Shown in pieces: positions 43,687 through 52,858 of a stretch of DNA of 64,000 bases. This DNA comes from Flagellimonas sp947499585 (lineage in GTDB: Bacteria; Bacteroidota; Bacteroidia; Flavobacteriales; Flavobacteriaceae): the NCBI RefSeq assembly GCF_044596045.1, contig NZ_CP138995.1, positions 2,976,001-3,040,000 on the forward strand, given 5' to 3'. Both the position numbers and the translations under genes were made by a program. How positions within the stretch are numbered: position 1 is the stretch's first letter; each line of letters begins with the position of its first letter. The notes under the pieces were generated by a model. It was not told where the DNA came from. It was given only the letters and a program-made list of their open reading frames with translations, and ran no database searches.

Positions 43687-44724
43687 TTAATAAGACGATG
43701 AATTTCCCAGAATCTTTTTTGTTGAATCTCGTTCTATTAAACTGGTTTTTACAAGTTTTGTGGTGTAGGGCATATCTCCTTCTTTCTCAATACGATCAAT
43801 AAGTATATTTGCCGCTTGTTCACCTATATACTGACCATGTTGACTTACCATAGTCAAGGCTGGTGAAACATACTTTGAGAGACGTCCATTGGTAAATCCA
43901 ACAATAGATATTTCTTTAGGTACTTCAATGCCTTTAGATTTTAAAATATTAAGGGTATTCACCGCGGTAATTTCATCCAAGGCTATTATTGCATCAATTT
44001 CTTTATTATCCAACAGTAAGGATATCAATAATTGTAAATCGTCATTTTTTCTTACCTCAACAATAAGTCTTTCATCATATTCTACACCATTTTCCTTGAG
44101 TGCTTTCTTGTAACCATCAACTCTCAATTTTCCAACACTAGAATTATATATAGCAGAAACTATTACAATTCTTTTACATCCCGTTTTTAACAAATGCTTA
44201 GTTGTCTTATAACCTGCTTCAAAATCATCAACAACGACCTTATCGCAATCTACCTCTTCTGAAACTCTATCAAACATCACTAGAGGAATTTGATTCTCAA
44301 TCAAATTTTGAAGGTGTTCGACATTTCCTTTGGCCTGTGTTTCTTCAGATAAAGATAGAATAAGGCCTTCTACTGTTCCTGTACTCAACAACTCTACTGT
44401 CTTTAGTTCTTTCAAGTAAGATTCATCCGAAATACAACTTATAATGCTGTAGCCTCTAGAATTTGCCGTCTTTTCAATTCCGTAAAAAACTTGTGTGAAA
44501 AAATAATTAAGAATATTGGGCACTATTACCCCAATGGTCTTTGTGCTTTTTTTTAGCAAACTAAGGGCAACATGATTTGGTCTGTAATGGTGTTCTTTGG
44601 CATATTTCTGAATTTTTTCCTTTAGCTCCTTACTGATTTCATGACTGTCATTGACAGCTTTTGAAACCGTAGAAATGGATACTCCAAAATTGGCTGCAAT
44701 ATCTTTTAAAGCTATCTTTTTCAT
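43687..44724 (-). CDS. LacI family transcriptional regulator of the xylose operon
   Basis: A 345-residue LacI/GalR protein. The helix-turn-helix (about 4-50) reads ALKDIAANFGVSISTVSKAVN, with the hinge-helix HVALSLLKK near 56-64, followed by a periplasmic-binding-protein-like effector domain (about 62-335). It is the last gene of the xylB-xylA-symporter-GH26 run, 2 bp from the GH26 gene, so it is almost surely in the same transcript and responsive to xylose or a xylo-oligosaccharide. A probable binding site is the palindrome at 50475-50494. In flavobacteria such regulators often sit at operon ends. Confidence 0.9.
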   Translation of the reverse strand: MKKIALKDIAANFGVSISTVSKAVNDSHEISKELKEKIQKYAKEHHYRPNHVALSLLKKSTKTIGVIVPNILNYFFTQVFYGIEKTANSRGYSIISCISDESYLKELKTVELLSTGTVEGLILSLSEETQAKGNVEHLQNLIENQIPLVMFDRVSEEVDCDKVVVDDFEAGYKTTKHLLKTGCKRIVIVSAIYNSSVGKLRVDGYKKALKENGVEYDERLIVEVRKNDDLQLLISLLLDNKEIDAIIALDEITAVNTLNILKSKGIEVPKEISIVGFTNGRLSKYVSPALTMVSQHGQYIGEQAANILIDRIEKEGDMPYTTKLVKTSLIERDSTKKILGNSSSY

Positions 44725-44726
44725 AA

Positions 44727-45857
44727 TTATTTATTGTTATACAATTTATCGTATAACTCTTCTGAAGACAGAATAAAAGGTGCTCTTGAGGTTCGCTCTC
44801 TCCACCTTCTACTTATAGTGTCACTTAATTGCAGGCGAGCATCAATTTTTTTAAAAGTTGGGTTTTGGAGCCACATAGGGTGGGAATCCCAATGGCAGTT
44901 AATATAATGCACAGCCTTTACCACGTCAAGATTAGTATTAATAGTATTGAAAAAAGGTAAAAACCACTCATCCCATGCCATTTGAGCCTGGCTAGGGTTT
45001 GACAATTGCATTTCTTTAGTGATTCCTTGGTTTTCTTTTGGGTCCCAGACTAAATCAGAAGATGTTGGTGTAGCTTCGGCTATAAATACTGGCTTCCCTT
45101 TAAATCTTGCAAATTCAATCATTTTTTGCTTTTTCCATCCATTGAAAAAAGAGAATCCCAACCAATCTACATAATCATCACCAGGGTACCATTTTTCCAA
45201 ATGTTTCTGGTCTGGCGCCATGGTCCCGGCGGATTGCCATACATATGCAGTATTGTTAACTCCTCTTGCTCTTAATTTGTCAACAATATGCTTGTAAGCC
45301 GCAATGATGGACTTTCTATCATAATGGTTCCAAGGGCCGTCAAATTCGTAAGCGATACGCAAGAATACTGGTCTATTCCCTAAAGAAATTAAAAAATCTC
45401 CAAGTTTATCAATATACTTATCATGGGTGCCGTCCGCTACCCTTTTTTCATGGTTCACAAATTGCAGACCAATGGCTAAAGCCATATTGGAATAATCAGG
45501 GTCAGTATGCTGTAACATGGCATTATAGTCATTATCCCCCCAATCATGCGTTTCCCAAAGTCCATCCAATCCACGTTGTCTTCGGTAAAAAGAATATTCT
45601 CCTGGGTTTATATTTGTGTAAGTAGTCCAACCTGCAGGTTTATCAAAATGGTCCAAATATCCATCATTATATTTCTCTAGCCCCCCAACAGCCTCCAGTT
45701 CTTGACCAACAAATAGCAGAACTCCTTCTTTTGGTTCAAATTTGGCCAACTTACGTTTTCCAATTTCCGCAGGAGTCACAGAAATTTCTTGCTGTTTGAT
45801 GGGCTTGCAGGTGACCATCAGAAAAAGAACCAAAATGGATATAAGTGTATTTTTCAT
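44727..45857 (-). CDS. GH26-like glycoside hydrolase lipoprotein, probable beta-1,3-xylanase type
   Basis: A 376-residue lipoprotein (lipobox TCK, Cys17) with a TIM-barrel pattern. LRIAYEFDGPWN gives acid/base Glu171, and a KPVFIAEATP strand supplies nucleophile Glu261. Motifs such as AYVWQSAG and YVDWLGFSFF are typical of GH26. The EFDGPWN variant reminds me of beta-1,3-xylanases of the family (a recollection, not a search), rather than beta-mannanases, and the company of xylA, xylB and a symporter supports xylan breakdown at the cell surface. beta-1,3-xylan is found in some green and red algae. It is 8 bp after the symporter gene. Confidence 0.75.
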   Translation of the reverse strand: MKNTLISILVLFLMVTCKPIKQQEISVTPAEIGKRKLAKFEPKEGVLLFVGQELEAVGGLEKYNDGYLDHFDKPAGWTTYTNINPGEYSFYRRQRGLDGLWETHDWGDNDYNAMLQHTDPDYSNMALAIGLQFVNHEKRVADGTHDKYIDKLGDFLISLGNRPVFLRIAYEFDGPWNHYDRKSIIAAYKHIVDKLRARGVNNTAYVWQSAGTMAPDQKHLEKWYPGDDYVDWLGFSFFNGWKKQKMIEFARFKGKPVFIAEATPTSSDLVWDPKENQGITKEMQLSNPSQAQMAWDEWFLPFFNTINTNLDVVKAVHYINCHWDSHPMWLQNPTFKKIDARLQLSDTISRRWRERTSRAPFILSSEELYDKLYNNK

Positions 45858-45865
45858 AATTCGTT

Positions 45866-47482
45866 TTATCCAGTGAAGTATGATAAAACCAAAACGACTA
45901 TCACAATCAAAAATACTGAAAGTATAATGTCAATAGTTGATATACTTTCTTTGTTCAATTGTTTGTCTTGGGCGCTTAACGTGCCAAAAGAAAGCCCTTT
46001 AATAAGCGAGTAATCCGGTGGATTGGTAGCAAGACTAACACTGATACAGATAACAACCGAAAGGATAAACATAAAGATGGCCATATGCGCAAAATTGAGG
46101 GTTGCAAAAGTTAAAAGGGCACCTGATAAATCAGTTTGGTATATTTCTGCTAAAATCCTTAGTGCAGCCATCAATAATCCTGAGAACAGGGTTACAATCG
46201 CAGCTTTTGAATTTACCCTCTTCCATATCACTCCCAACAAGAAAACTGCTGTTATGGGAGGAGCTATATACGATTGAACACTCTGTAAATATTGGTACAA
46301 TACCCCGCCCCCTATTTTTTCCATGATTGGAATCCAAATAATACCAAGAACCACCACAATAGAGGTTGCAATTTTACCAACATTCAAAAGCTTTTTCTCC
46401 TCGGTTAACGGTTTTAATTTTTTATAGATATCTATAGTGAAAATTGTAGAACAAGAGTTAAAAACCGATGCTAATGAACTCATTAAGGCAGCCATTAACC
46501 CTCCAGCAACCAATCCTTTTAAGCCAACAGGTAAAAGTGTTTTTACCAATACCGGGAATACTTCATCACTTTTCTCATAGGTAAGTACTCCTTGCTTGGC
46601 GAGGGCAAAAGCTATGATACCTGGTATTAAAAAGATGAAAATGGGCAGTAGTTTCAAATAGGCACCAAAAATGGCACCACGCCTACCGATTTTAATATTA
46701 TTCGCCGCTAAGGTTCTTTGAACTATATATTGATCAGTACACCAATACCAAACCCCCACAATTGTTCCTCCTATGAGCATCCCTGTCCATGGAAAATCTG
46801 GATCCGATATTGGGCGCCACATATTAAAATGTTCACTACCGGCAACAAGTCGGAGTTCTTCCCAACCCCCTACTTTCTCTAACCCTAGGTAGGTTATAAT
46901 CAAAGAGCCAGCAATCAGAATTATTGTTTGTAATGTTTCGGTATAAATAACTGCTTTCATTCCTCCAATAACAGTATACGCTCCTGTAAAAATCACAATA
47001 CCTATTGCTCCATACCAAAAAGGAATTCCTAACAATTCCGAGACCACGATTCCACCTGCATAAATGGTTACGGAAACCTTGGTGATGACATAACCCACCA
47101 ATGAGAATACCGAAAGAAACCATCTAGATCGGCTATCAAAACGTTTCTCTAAAAATTCGGGCATAGTAAAGGCCTTACTTCTAAAATAGAAAGGAAGGAA
47201 CAACCAACCCAAAAGCAATACAATCCAAGCATGCAGCTCGTAATGTGCCATTGGCATGCCAGATTCCGCACCTGTACCTGCAAGCCCTACAACATGTTCA
47301 GAACCAATATTAGAAGCAAAAATGGAAGCACCGATGACAAACCAGCCAACATTTCTGCCGGCTAAAAAATAGTCTTCTGTATTCTTGTTCTTTTGAAGTA
47401 CCACCCAAACAGCTACCCCAATAAGGGCTGCAAGATATGCACCCAAAACCCACCAATCAGCTGTTTCTAGTATTGATTCCAT
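45866..47482 (-). CDS. Sodium:sugar symporter (SSS family), probable xylose transporter
   Basis: A 538-residue membrane protein with about 14 helices. An early IGVAVWVVLQKNKNTEDYFLAGRN block and GASIFASNIGSEHVVGLAGTG near residue 55 are characteristic of the SGLT/SSF subgroup, as is the GMKAVIYTETLQT stretch near 175. It should import a monosaccharide with Na+. The adjacent xylA and xylB genes make xylose the likely cargo. The gene begins 9 bp after xylA and ends 8 bp before the GH26 gene, with no sign of an internal promoter. Confidence 0.92.
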   Translation of the reverse strand: MESILETADWWVLGAYLAALIGVAVWVVLQKNKNTEDYFLAGRNVGWFVIGASIFASNIGSEHVVGLAGTGAESGMPMAHYELHAWIVLLLGWLFLPFYFRSKAFTMPEFLEKRFDSRSRWFLSVFSLVGYVITKVSVTIYAGGIVVSELLGIPFWYGAIGIVIFTGAYTVIGGMKAVIYTETLQTIILIAGSLIITYLGLEKVGGWEELRLVAGSEHFNMWRPISDPDFPWTGMLIGGTIVGVWYWCTDQYIVQRTLAANNIKIGRRGAIFGAYLKLLPIFIFLIPGIIAFALAKQGVLTYEKSDEVFPVLVKTLLPVGLKGLVAGGLMAALMSSLASVFNSCSTIFTIDIYKKLKPLTEEKKLLNVGKIATSIVVVLGIIWIPIMEKIGGGVLYQYLQSVQSYIAPPITAVFLLGVIWKRVNSKAAIVTLFSGLLMAALRILAEIYQTDLSGALLTFATLNFAHMAIFMFILSVVICISVSLATNPPDYSLIKGLSFGTLSAQDKQLNKESISTIDIILSVFLIVIVVLVLSYFTG

Positions 47483-47491
47483 GTTTAAGGT

Positions 47492-48817
47492 TTATGAATA
47501 TTGGTTTAAAATATTCTCAAACAATTCTTGTTTTCCACTGATTTGTTTTGGTTCACCATTTTTACCTGCATACTCATACAAATCCGTTAGTGATAATTTT
47601 CCCTGAGCAAATTCTGAACCTTTTCCCTTTGTAAACGAGGAATATCTATTATCTAACAAAGACTGATAAGGTGAATTTTCCAATACGGCATTCGCAATTA
47701 AAAGTGCTCTTGCAAATGTATCTGCGCCGCCAATATGTGCATGAAAAATGTCTTCTAAATCTGTTGAATTTCGTCTTGTCTTAGCATCAAAATTTACACC
47801 ACCTCCTTGCAGCCCTCCAGATTTCAGAAAAACAAGCATGGCTTCAGCAGTTTCCATAACATTATTCGGGAATTGATCCGTGTCCCAGCCATTTTGATAA
47901 TCCCCTCTATTAGCATCAATACTTCCGAGCATACCTGCATTAGCTGCTACCTGAAGTTCATGCTGGAAAGTATGTTGTGCAAGGGTGGCATGATTTACCT
48001 CGATGTTTAGTTTGAAATCATTTTCGAGCCCATACGCTCTAAGCGAATTGATTGAAGTCGCAGCATCAAAATCATATTGATGTTTTGTAGGTTCCATAGG
48101 TTTTGGTTCCACAAAAAACACTCCCTTAAACCCTTGGCTTCTGGCATAATCTTTTGCCATGTTCAAGAAACGTCCGATATTGTCTTGCTCCAATTTCATG
48201 TCGGTGTTCAAGAGAGACATATAGCCTTCCCGCCCTCCCCAGAAAACATAATTTTCTCCTCCAAGGGCAATTGTGGCATCCAAGGCAATTTTAATTTGTG
48301 CACCTGCTCTTGCCACCACATCAAAATTTGGATTGGAAGCCGCGCCGTTCATATATCTAGGATTAGAAAAGCAATTAGCAGTTCCCCAGAGTAATTTAAC
48401 TCCTGAGACTTCCTGTTTTTGTTTGAGGTATTCCACGGTTTTTTGAACCCTCTTTTCAGATTCTGCAAGTGTAGCTCCTTCATCTACGAGGTCATGATCA
48501 TGGAAACAATAATAATCAAAACCCATTTTCGTAATAAACTCAAAAGCGGCATCAGCCTTATCTTCTGCAGCTTTTATAGGGTCAGAAGCTGTTGACCAAG
48601 GAAAAACCTTAGTTCCAGGACCAAAAGGATCTCCGCCAGTACCGCATAAGGTGTGCCAATACGCTACCGCAAATTTGAAATGCTCACGCATGGTTTTACC
48701 AGCTACAACTTGGTCTGGATTATAAAATTTAAATGCCATGGGGTTATCAGAGTTCTTGCCCTCATATTTTATTTCTCCTATCCCTTTGAAAAATTCCTTA
48801 TCTCCTAAAAGTGCCAT
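47492..48817 (-). CDS. xylA: Xylose isomerase
   Basis: A 441-residue class II xylose isomerase. Recognised features are FKFAVAYWHTLCGTGGDPFGPGT near residue 47, the catalytic His-Asp in YYCFHDHDLVDEG near residue 100, the metal-binding VEPKPMEPTKHQYDFD near 232 and the EVNHATLA stretch near 270 followed by GSIDANRGD. It interconverts D-xylose and D-xylulose in the cytoplasm. It is 8 bp after xylB. Confidence 0.97.
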   Translation of the reverse strand: MALLGDKEFFKGIGEIKYEGKNSDNPMAFKFYNPDQVVAGKTMREHFKFAVAYWHTLCGTGGDPFGPGTKVFPWSTASDPIKAAEDKADAAFEFITKMGFDYYCFHDHDLVDEGATLAESEKRVQKTVEYLKQKQEVSGVKLLWGTANCFSNPRYMNGAASNPNFDVVARAGAQIKIALDATIALGGENYVFWGGREGYMSLLNTDMKLEQDNIGRFLNMAKDYARSQGFKGVFFVEPKPMEPTKHQYDFDAATSINSLRAYGLENDFKLNIEVNHATLAQHTFQHELQVAANAGMLGSIDANRGDYQNGWDTDQFPNNVMETAEAMLVFLKSGGLQGGGVNFDAKTRRNSTDLEDIFHAHIGGADTFARALLIANAVLENSPYQSLLDNRYSSFTKGKGSEFAQGKLSLTDLYEYAGKNGEPKQISGKQELFENILNQYS

Positions 48818-48825
48818 TCTAAATA

Positions 48826-50307
48826 CTATTTGTTTATTATTAATCCGAGTTCTTTTTTCCAGTCATTATATGCCTTCTGGTATTGTTCTCTATCCTTAAA
48901 AGGCATATAGGTCATTACATGGTCGTTTTTCATTAAAGATGAAAAAGTATCATATCCATTTGATGCTATTGTACATGCTCTAGCCGCTCCAACCGCGCCA
49001 GTGGTATTATATATTTCAATTTCTTGTTGAATTAGGGTAGCAATGGTATTTGCAAATATTTCAGAACGGAACAGATTATCATTTCCAGCCCTGATTACTT
49101 TAGCTTCAATACCATCAGATTTCATAAGCTCAATACCATAGACAAATGAGAAGGCTATGCCCTCCAATGCCGCCCTACATATATGTGCTTTTGAATGTCT
49201 ATTTAGATTAAGGTTGACGATTCTGGTTCCAATGTCTTGGTTTAAGAGCATTCGTTCGGCTCCGTTACCAAATGGAATAAGGCAAACACCATCAGATCCA
49301 ATTTCAATTTCAGAAGCCAACATATTCATTTCTTCATAAGAAGTCACTGCCAAGTTATTTAATAACCATCTATACTGAATTCCTGCGCCGTTGATACAAA
49401 GTAGTTTACCAATATTCTTTGCAATGTTTTTTTGATAGTTGACATGCGCAAAGTTGTTCACGCGAGAACTCTCTTTGACTGAAAGGTTATTGGTTATGGC
49501 ATATACTACTCCAGATGTGCCTCCTGTTGCTGCCACTTCACCTGGATGGAACACATTTAATGAAAGGGCATTGTTGGGTTGGTCTCCTGCTCTATACAAA
49601 ATCGGGGTCCCTTCTAACAATCCGCTTTCTTCAGCACCTTTTGCCGAAACTCTTCCTTGATTGCCAAAAGTATCAACAACCTCTGGAACTAAACTCTGTG
49701 GTATTTGAAAGTGATTTAATATATCTTCTGAAATAGCATCCTTTTTAAAATCCCAAAAAATACCTTCTGATAATCCTGAGATAGTCGTGTTTATGGCATT
49801 AGAAAAGCGATAGGCAAGGTAATCGCCAGGTAACATGAATTTGGATACCTGTTTAAAAATTTCCAGTTCATGTTCTTTTACCCAACCCAATTTTGATGCA
49901 GTAAAATTGGATGGGGAATTCAACAAATGTTCATCACATGCAAGCTCTCCTATTTCTTGATAGGCCTTATTGCCAATTTCAACTGCCCGACTATCACACC
50001 AAATTATGGATTTACGCAAAGGCTCCCCGTTTTCATCAACAATAACCAAACCATGCATTTGATAAGCAATGCCTATTCCAACAATATCCTTTTTTGAAAC
50101 ATTATGCGTTTTTTTAATTTTTTTGATTCCCTTACAGACAAAGTCCCACCAATCTTCTGGTTTTTGTTCGGCCCATCCTTTTTGAAGAGCATACATGGAC
50201 ATTTCTTCTTCAGGCTCTTGAACAACTCCTATGTTCTTTCCGCTACTGCGTTCCACCAAAGCTACCTTAACTGATGAGCTGCCTAAATCTATTCCTAAAT
50301 AATACAT
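48826..50307 (-). CDS. xylB: Xylulokinase
   Basis: A 493-residue FGGY-family kinase. The phosphate-1 motif YYLGIDLGSSSVKVALVE is at the N-terminus, with the FGGY substrate motif around YQMHGLVIVDENGEPLR near residue 110. The glycine-rich AATGGTSGVVYAI is near residue 260 and a RAALEGIAFSFVYG block near 375. It phosphorylates D-xylulose to D-xylulose 5-phosphate. It leads the five-gene xylose operon and is divergent from the DUF5916 gene across 328 bp. The regulatory palindrome at 50475-50494 lies about 170 bp upstream of its start. Confidence 0.94.
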   Translation of the reverse strand: MYYLGIDLGSSSVKVALVERSSGKNIGVVQEPEEEMSMYALQKGWAEQKPEDWWDFVCKGIKKIKKTHNVSKKDIVGIGIAYQMHGLVIVDENGEPLRKSIIWCDSRAVEIGNKAYQEIGELACDEHLLNSPSNFTASKLGWVKEHELEIFKQVSKFMLPGDYLAYRFSNAINTTISGLSEGIFWDFKKDAISEDILNHFQIPQSLVPEVVDTFGNQGRVSAKGAEESGLLEGTPILYRAGDQPNNALSLNVFHPGEVAATGGTSGVVYAITNNLSVKESSRVNNFAHVNYQKNIAKNIGKLLCINGAGIQYRWLLNNLAVTSYEEMNMLASEIEIGSDGVCLIPFGNGAERMLLNQDIGTRIVNLNLNRHSKAHICRAALEGIAFSFVYGIELMKSDGIEAKVIRAGNDNLFRSEIFANTIATLIQQEIEIYNTTGAVGAARACTIASNGYDTFSSLMKNDHVMTYMPFKDREQYQKAYNDWKKELGLIINK

Positions 50308-50474
50308 GGATTCCGAAATTATTGGACTTACTCAAATTTAAAGAATGCTTATTCTAAAAAGGGAATTGAGGTCGTAATTTAATCAGGAAGGAGGCTAAGC
50401 AGTAACTCGTTAAGTATATTCAAAATATCATAACTATTTTATAATCATACAGTTATAAACAATTTTAGAAAACG

Positions 50475-50494
50475 AAACCTTTTCGAAAAGGTTT
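50475..50494. promoter_or_regulatory. 20-bp perfect palindrome, probable LacI-family operator
   Basis: AAACCTTTTC/GAAAAGGTTT is a perfect inverted repeat with a central CG, continued imperfectly as CGAA on the left and TTCG on the right. It lies between xylB and the DUF5916 gene; the central CG and length fit LacI-family operators, and a LacI regulator is encoded in the xylose operon. Confidence 0.6.
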
Positions 50495-50550
50495 TCGTGA
50501 ATTACGCTAATTACAGACATGATATCACTACTTCATTGTTATCATATCTA

Positions 50551-50565
50551 GATTTCCGAAATCAA
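50551..50565. promoter_or_regulatory. GATTTYCGAAATCAA site, DUF5916 promoter copy
   Basis: GATTTCCGAAATCAA, with 6-bp arms GATTTC/GAAATC about one base, lies 71 bp upstream of the DUF5916 gene start. A one-base variant recurs at 53889-53903 in front of an AraC gene. Confidence 0.45.
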
Positions 50566-50635
50566 TAGACCTTACTGCTCCTTTAAATCAAAATTGCGGT
50601 CATCAGTTAATCATCAATCTTAAACCTGAATTGTT

Positions 50636-52846
50636 TTGAAAAATGTATTTGTAATTCTATTCACATTAATTATCTGTCAACTAACTATTTCTCAAGAAGA
50701 CATTCCCACGCGAGAAGGTTTTAAATATATAATTTCTAGCACTTCCCAATCCATTAAAATTGATGGTATTGAAAGTGAAGGAGAATGGGAATCCCACAAC
50801 CTGATTGATCAATTGTACAATCACAACCCAAGTGATAAAGGATTCGCAAAAAATAAGACCGAAATAAAACTCACTCATAATGATCAGATGCTATTTATAA
50901 GTGCAAAGATGTATGATGAGGGAAAACGGATAATACAATCCCTGCAACGAGATTCTGATAATGCTCATTGGAACAGCGATTCATTTACAATCGTTATTGA
51001 CCCCATAAATAGAAAGCAAAATGGTGTAATGTTCGGTGTAAATGCCGGAGGTGCTGAAATTGATGGAAACCTTAGTATTGAAGTTTCTCAAACTTTCTAT
51101 TCTGAAACCTGGAATGAACGATGGTATTCTGCTGTTAAAGAATATGATGATTATTGGTACGCGGAATTTGCCATACCCTTTAGTAGTTTACGCTATAACA
51201 AGAACAATATGGAATGGGGAATCAATTTTATTAGGACCGATAAAATTGAGAATTTTTACTACACCTGGACACCTTTCCCAATAAACTTTAACGCCATTGA
51301 TGTCAACTATATGGGTACTTTAGAGTGGACAGATATCCCAAACGTAAAAACCAATACCATGTTCATTAAACCCTACTCCACTACCTCATCGTTTAAAAAC
51401 AGAATAGGTGATGATTTTACTACTGAAGAAAAAATTGATGTTGGTGTAGACATCAAGGTTCCGATTACAAAGTCTCTTTATGGTGATATCACTGTTAATC
51501 CAGATTTTTCCAATGCAGATGTGGATCAAGAAGTAGTGAACATTACTCGATTTGATATTTCACTGCCAGAGCGAAGAGACTTCTTTCTGGAGAACAATGA
51601 CATCTTTACCAATTTTGGAAATGAAAACTTCAGACCTTTCTTTTCGCGTCGAATAGGTTTGGCCAATAGTATGAGCATTCCCATTCTTTTTGGCGCAAAA
51701 GTTACGGGTAACCTCGGCAACAATTTAAGAATTGGGGTCATGAATGTGCAAAGTAAACAAGCTAAAGAAAGACCAGCTGAAAACAATACCATTGCAGCCT
51801 TTAATTATAAAGTGTTGAAACGATCTCTCTTTAAAGGATTGTTTATAAACAGAAATACTACAGGAGATACCACAATAGATGATTATAGCCAGAATTTTGG
51901 CGGAGAGTTCTCCTATGTTTCAGAGAAAGGAAACTTCAACAATACGATAACCTACCATTCAAGTATTGCCAAAGATTTTTCCGATGGACACTTTTTTGGA
52001 ACAGAAGGAAGCTATAACACTCGAAAATTTGGAACAGGATGGGTCTTCAACACCATCAATGACCATTATAGAGCAGATTTAGGGTTTGCTCCAAGAATCT
52101 TTAATTTCAATGCTGCTACGGGTGACTTGGTAAGACAGGGATACACCTTTGTTAACCCATGGGTCAAGTACACCTTTATTCCAGAAAAAGAGAATTCTGT
52201 AATTATCCGACACGGTGCTAGAACATGGCATTATCTATACTACTCTGATAAAAGCTTATTTGAAAGGCAAAACAATCTGGCCTATGACGTATTTTTTAGA
52301 AATACCAGTGCATTAACTTTTACTGGAAACAATAGGGAAATCGATCTCCAGTTCCCTACCAACTTTTTAGGCGATGAGTTTGATAACCTACCAGTTCAGA
52401 ATTATAATTTTTGGAATGGTTCTTTAAGCTATAATTCAGATATAAGAAAACGATTGACGTATTCTATGGGCGGTACCATAGGTTCCTTTTATAACGGAAA
52501 TATTGCAAGTCTGTATTCTTCAGCAAACTTTCGTTTTGGTTATTGGGGAAATTTCAGCCTATCCTATGATTACAATAATATAGATTTACCCAATAATTTT
52601 GGGGATTTAGAAATTCATCTGGTCAAATTTAATGGTTCCCTTAGTTTTACCAATAAACTTTTCCTTAGCAATACTGTCCAGTATAATTCACTGAGGGAGA
52701 ACTTTAGTGTTTTTTCAAGATTGCAATGGAGGTATTCTCCTTTGTCTGACATATTCCTAATCTACAATCAAAACAATACTACAGAAGGGTTTGATCTTAA
52801 CAACAGATCCATTATTTTGAAAGCTACTTATCGGCTAGGCGTATAA
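50636..52846 (+). CDS. DUF5916/CBM9-like domain outer-membrane protein
   Basis: A 736-residue protein beginning at TTG (50636), the only start that keeps the signal peptide MKNVFVILFTLIICQLTIS. Residues about 30-200 form a CBM9-like domain (IKIDGIESEGEWE, then AKMYDEGK), and residues about 230-736 a DUF5916 region with LPERRDFFLENNDIF near 315 and FFSRRIGL near 340, ending in a beta-barrel. Such proteins are common in Bacteroidota and are thought to bind or take up a glycan or peptide, without firm proof. It is divergent from the xylose operon and faces an AraC gene tail-to-tail. Confidence 0.88.
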   Translation: MKNVFVILFTLIICQLTISQEDIPTREGFKYIISSTSQSIKIDGIESEGEWESHNLIDQLYNHNPSDKGFAKNKTEIKLTHNDQMLFISAKMYDEGKRIIQSLQRDSDNAHWNSDSFTIVIDPINRKQNGVMFGVNAGGAEIDGNLSIEVSQTFYSETWNERWYSAVKEYDDYWYAEFAIPFSSLRYNKNNMEWGINFIRTDKIENFYYTWTPFPINFNAIDVNYMGTLEWTDIPNVKTNTMFIKPYSTTSSFKNRIGDDFTTEEKIDVGVDIKVPITKSLYGDITVNPDFSNADVDQEVVNITRFDISLPERRDFFLENNDIFTNFGNENFRPFFSRRIGLANSMSIPILFGAKVTGNLGNNLRIGVMNVQSKQAKERPAENNTIAAFNYKVLKRSLFKGLFINRNTTGDTTIDDYSQNFGGEFSYVSEKGNFNNTITYHSSIAKDFSDGHFFGTEGSYNTRKFGTGWVFNTINDHYRADLGFAPRIFNFNAATGDLVRQGYTFVNPWVKYTFIPEKENSVIIRHGARTWHYLYYSDKSLFERQNNLAYDVFFRNTSALTFTGNNREIDLQFPTNFLGDEFDNLPVQNYNFWNGSLSYNSDIRKRLTYSMGGTIGSFYNGNIASLYSSANFRFGYWGNFSLSYDYNNIDLPNNFGDLEIHLVKFNGSLSFTNKLFLSNTVQYNSLRENFSVFSRLQWRYSPLSDIFLIYNQNNTTEGFDLNNRSIILKATYRLGV

Positions 52847-52858
52847 AGGATTCCTGTT

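Larger units (their letters stand above)
50308..50635. promoter_or_regulatory. Divergent regulatory region, xylB / DUF5916 gene
   Basis: This 328-bp gap holds no gene. It contains a possible minus-strand -7 box TAAATTTG at 50333-50340 (no good -33 box), a 20-bp perfect palindrome at 50475-50494, and two GATTTCCGAAATC-type sites at 50309-50320 (imperfect) and 50551-50565. Confidence 0.5.

Noticed and set aside
43687..44724. Xylose operon regulator as a ROK-family XylR
   Set aside because: The protein starts with a LacI-type helix-turn-helix and hinge and lacks ROK kinase-like motifs, so the symbol xylR was not used.
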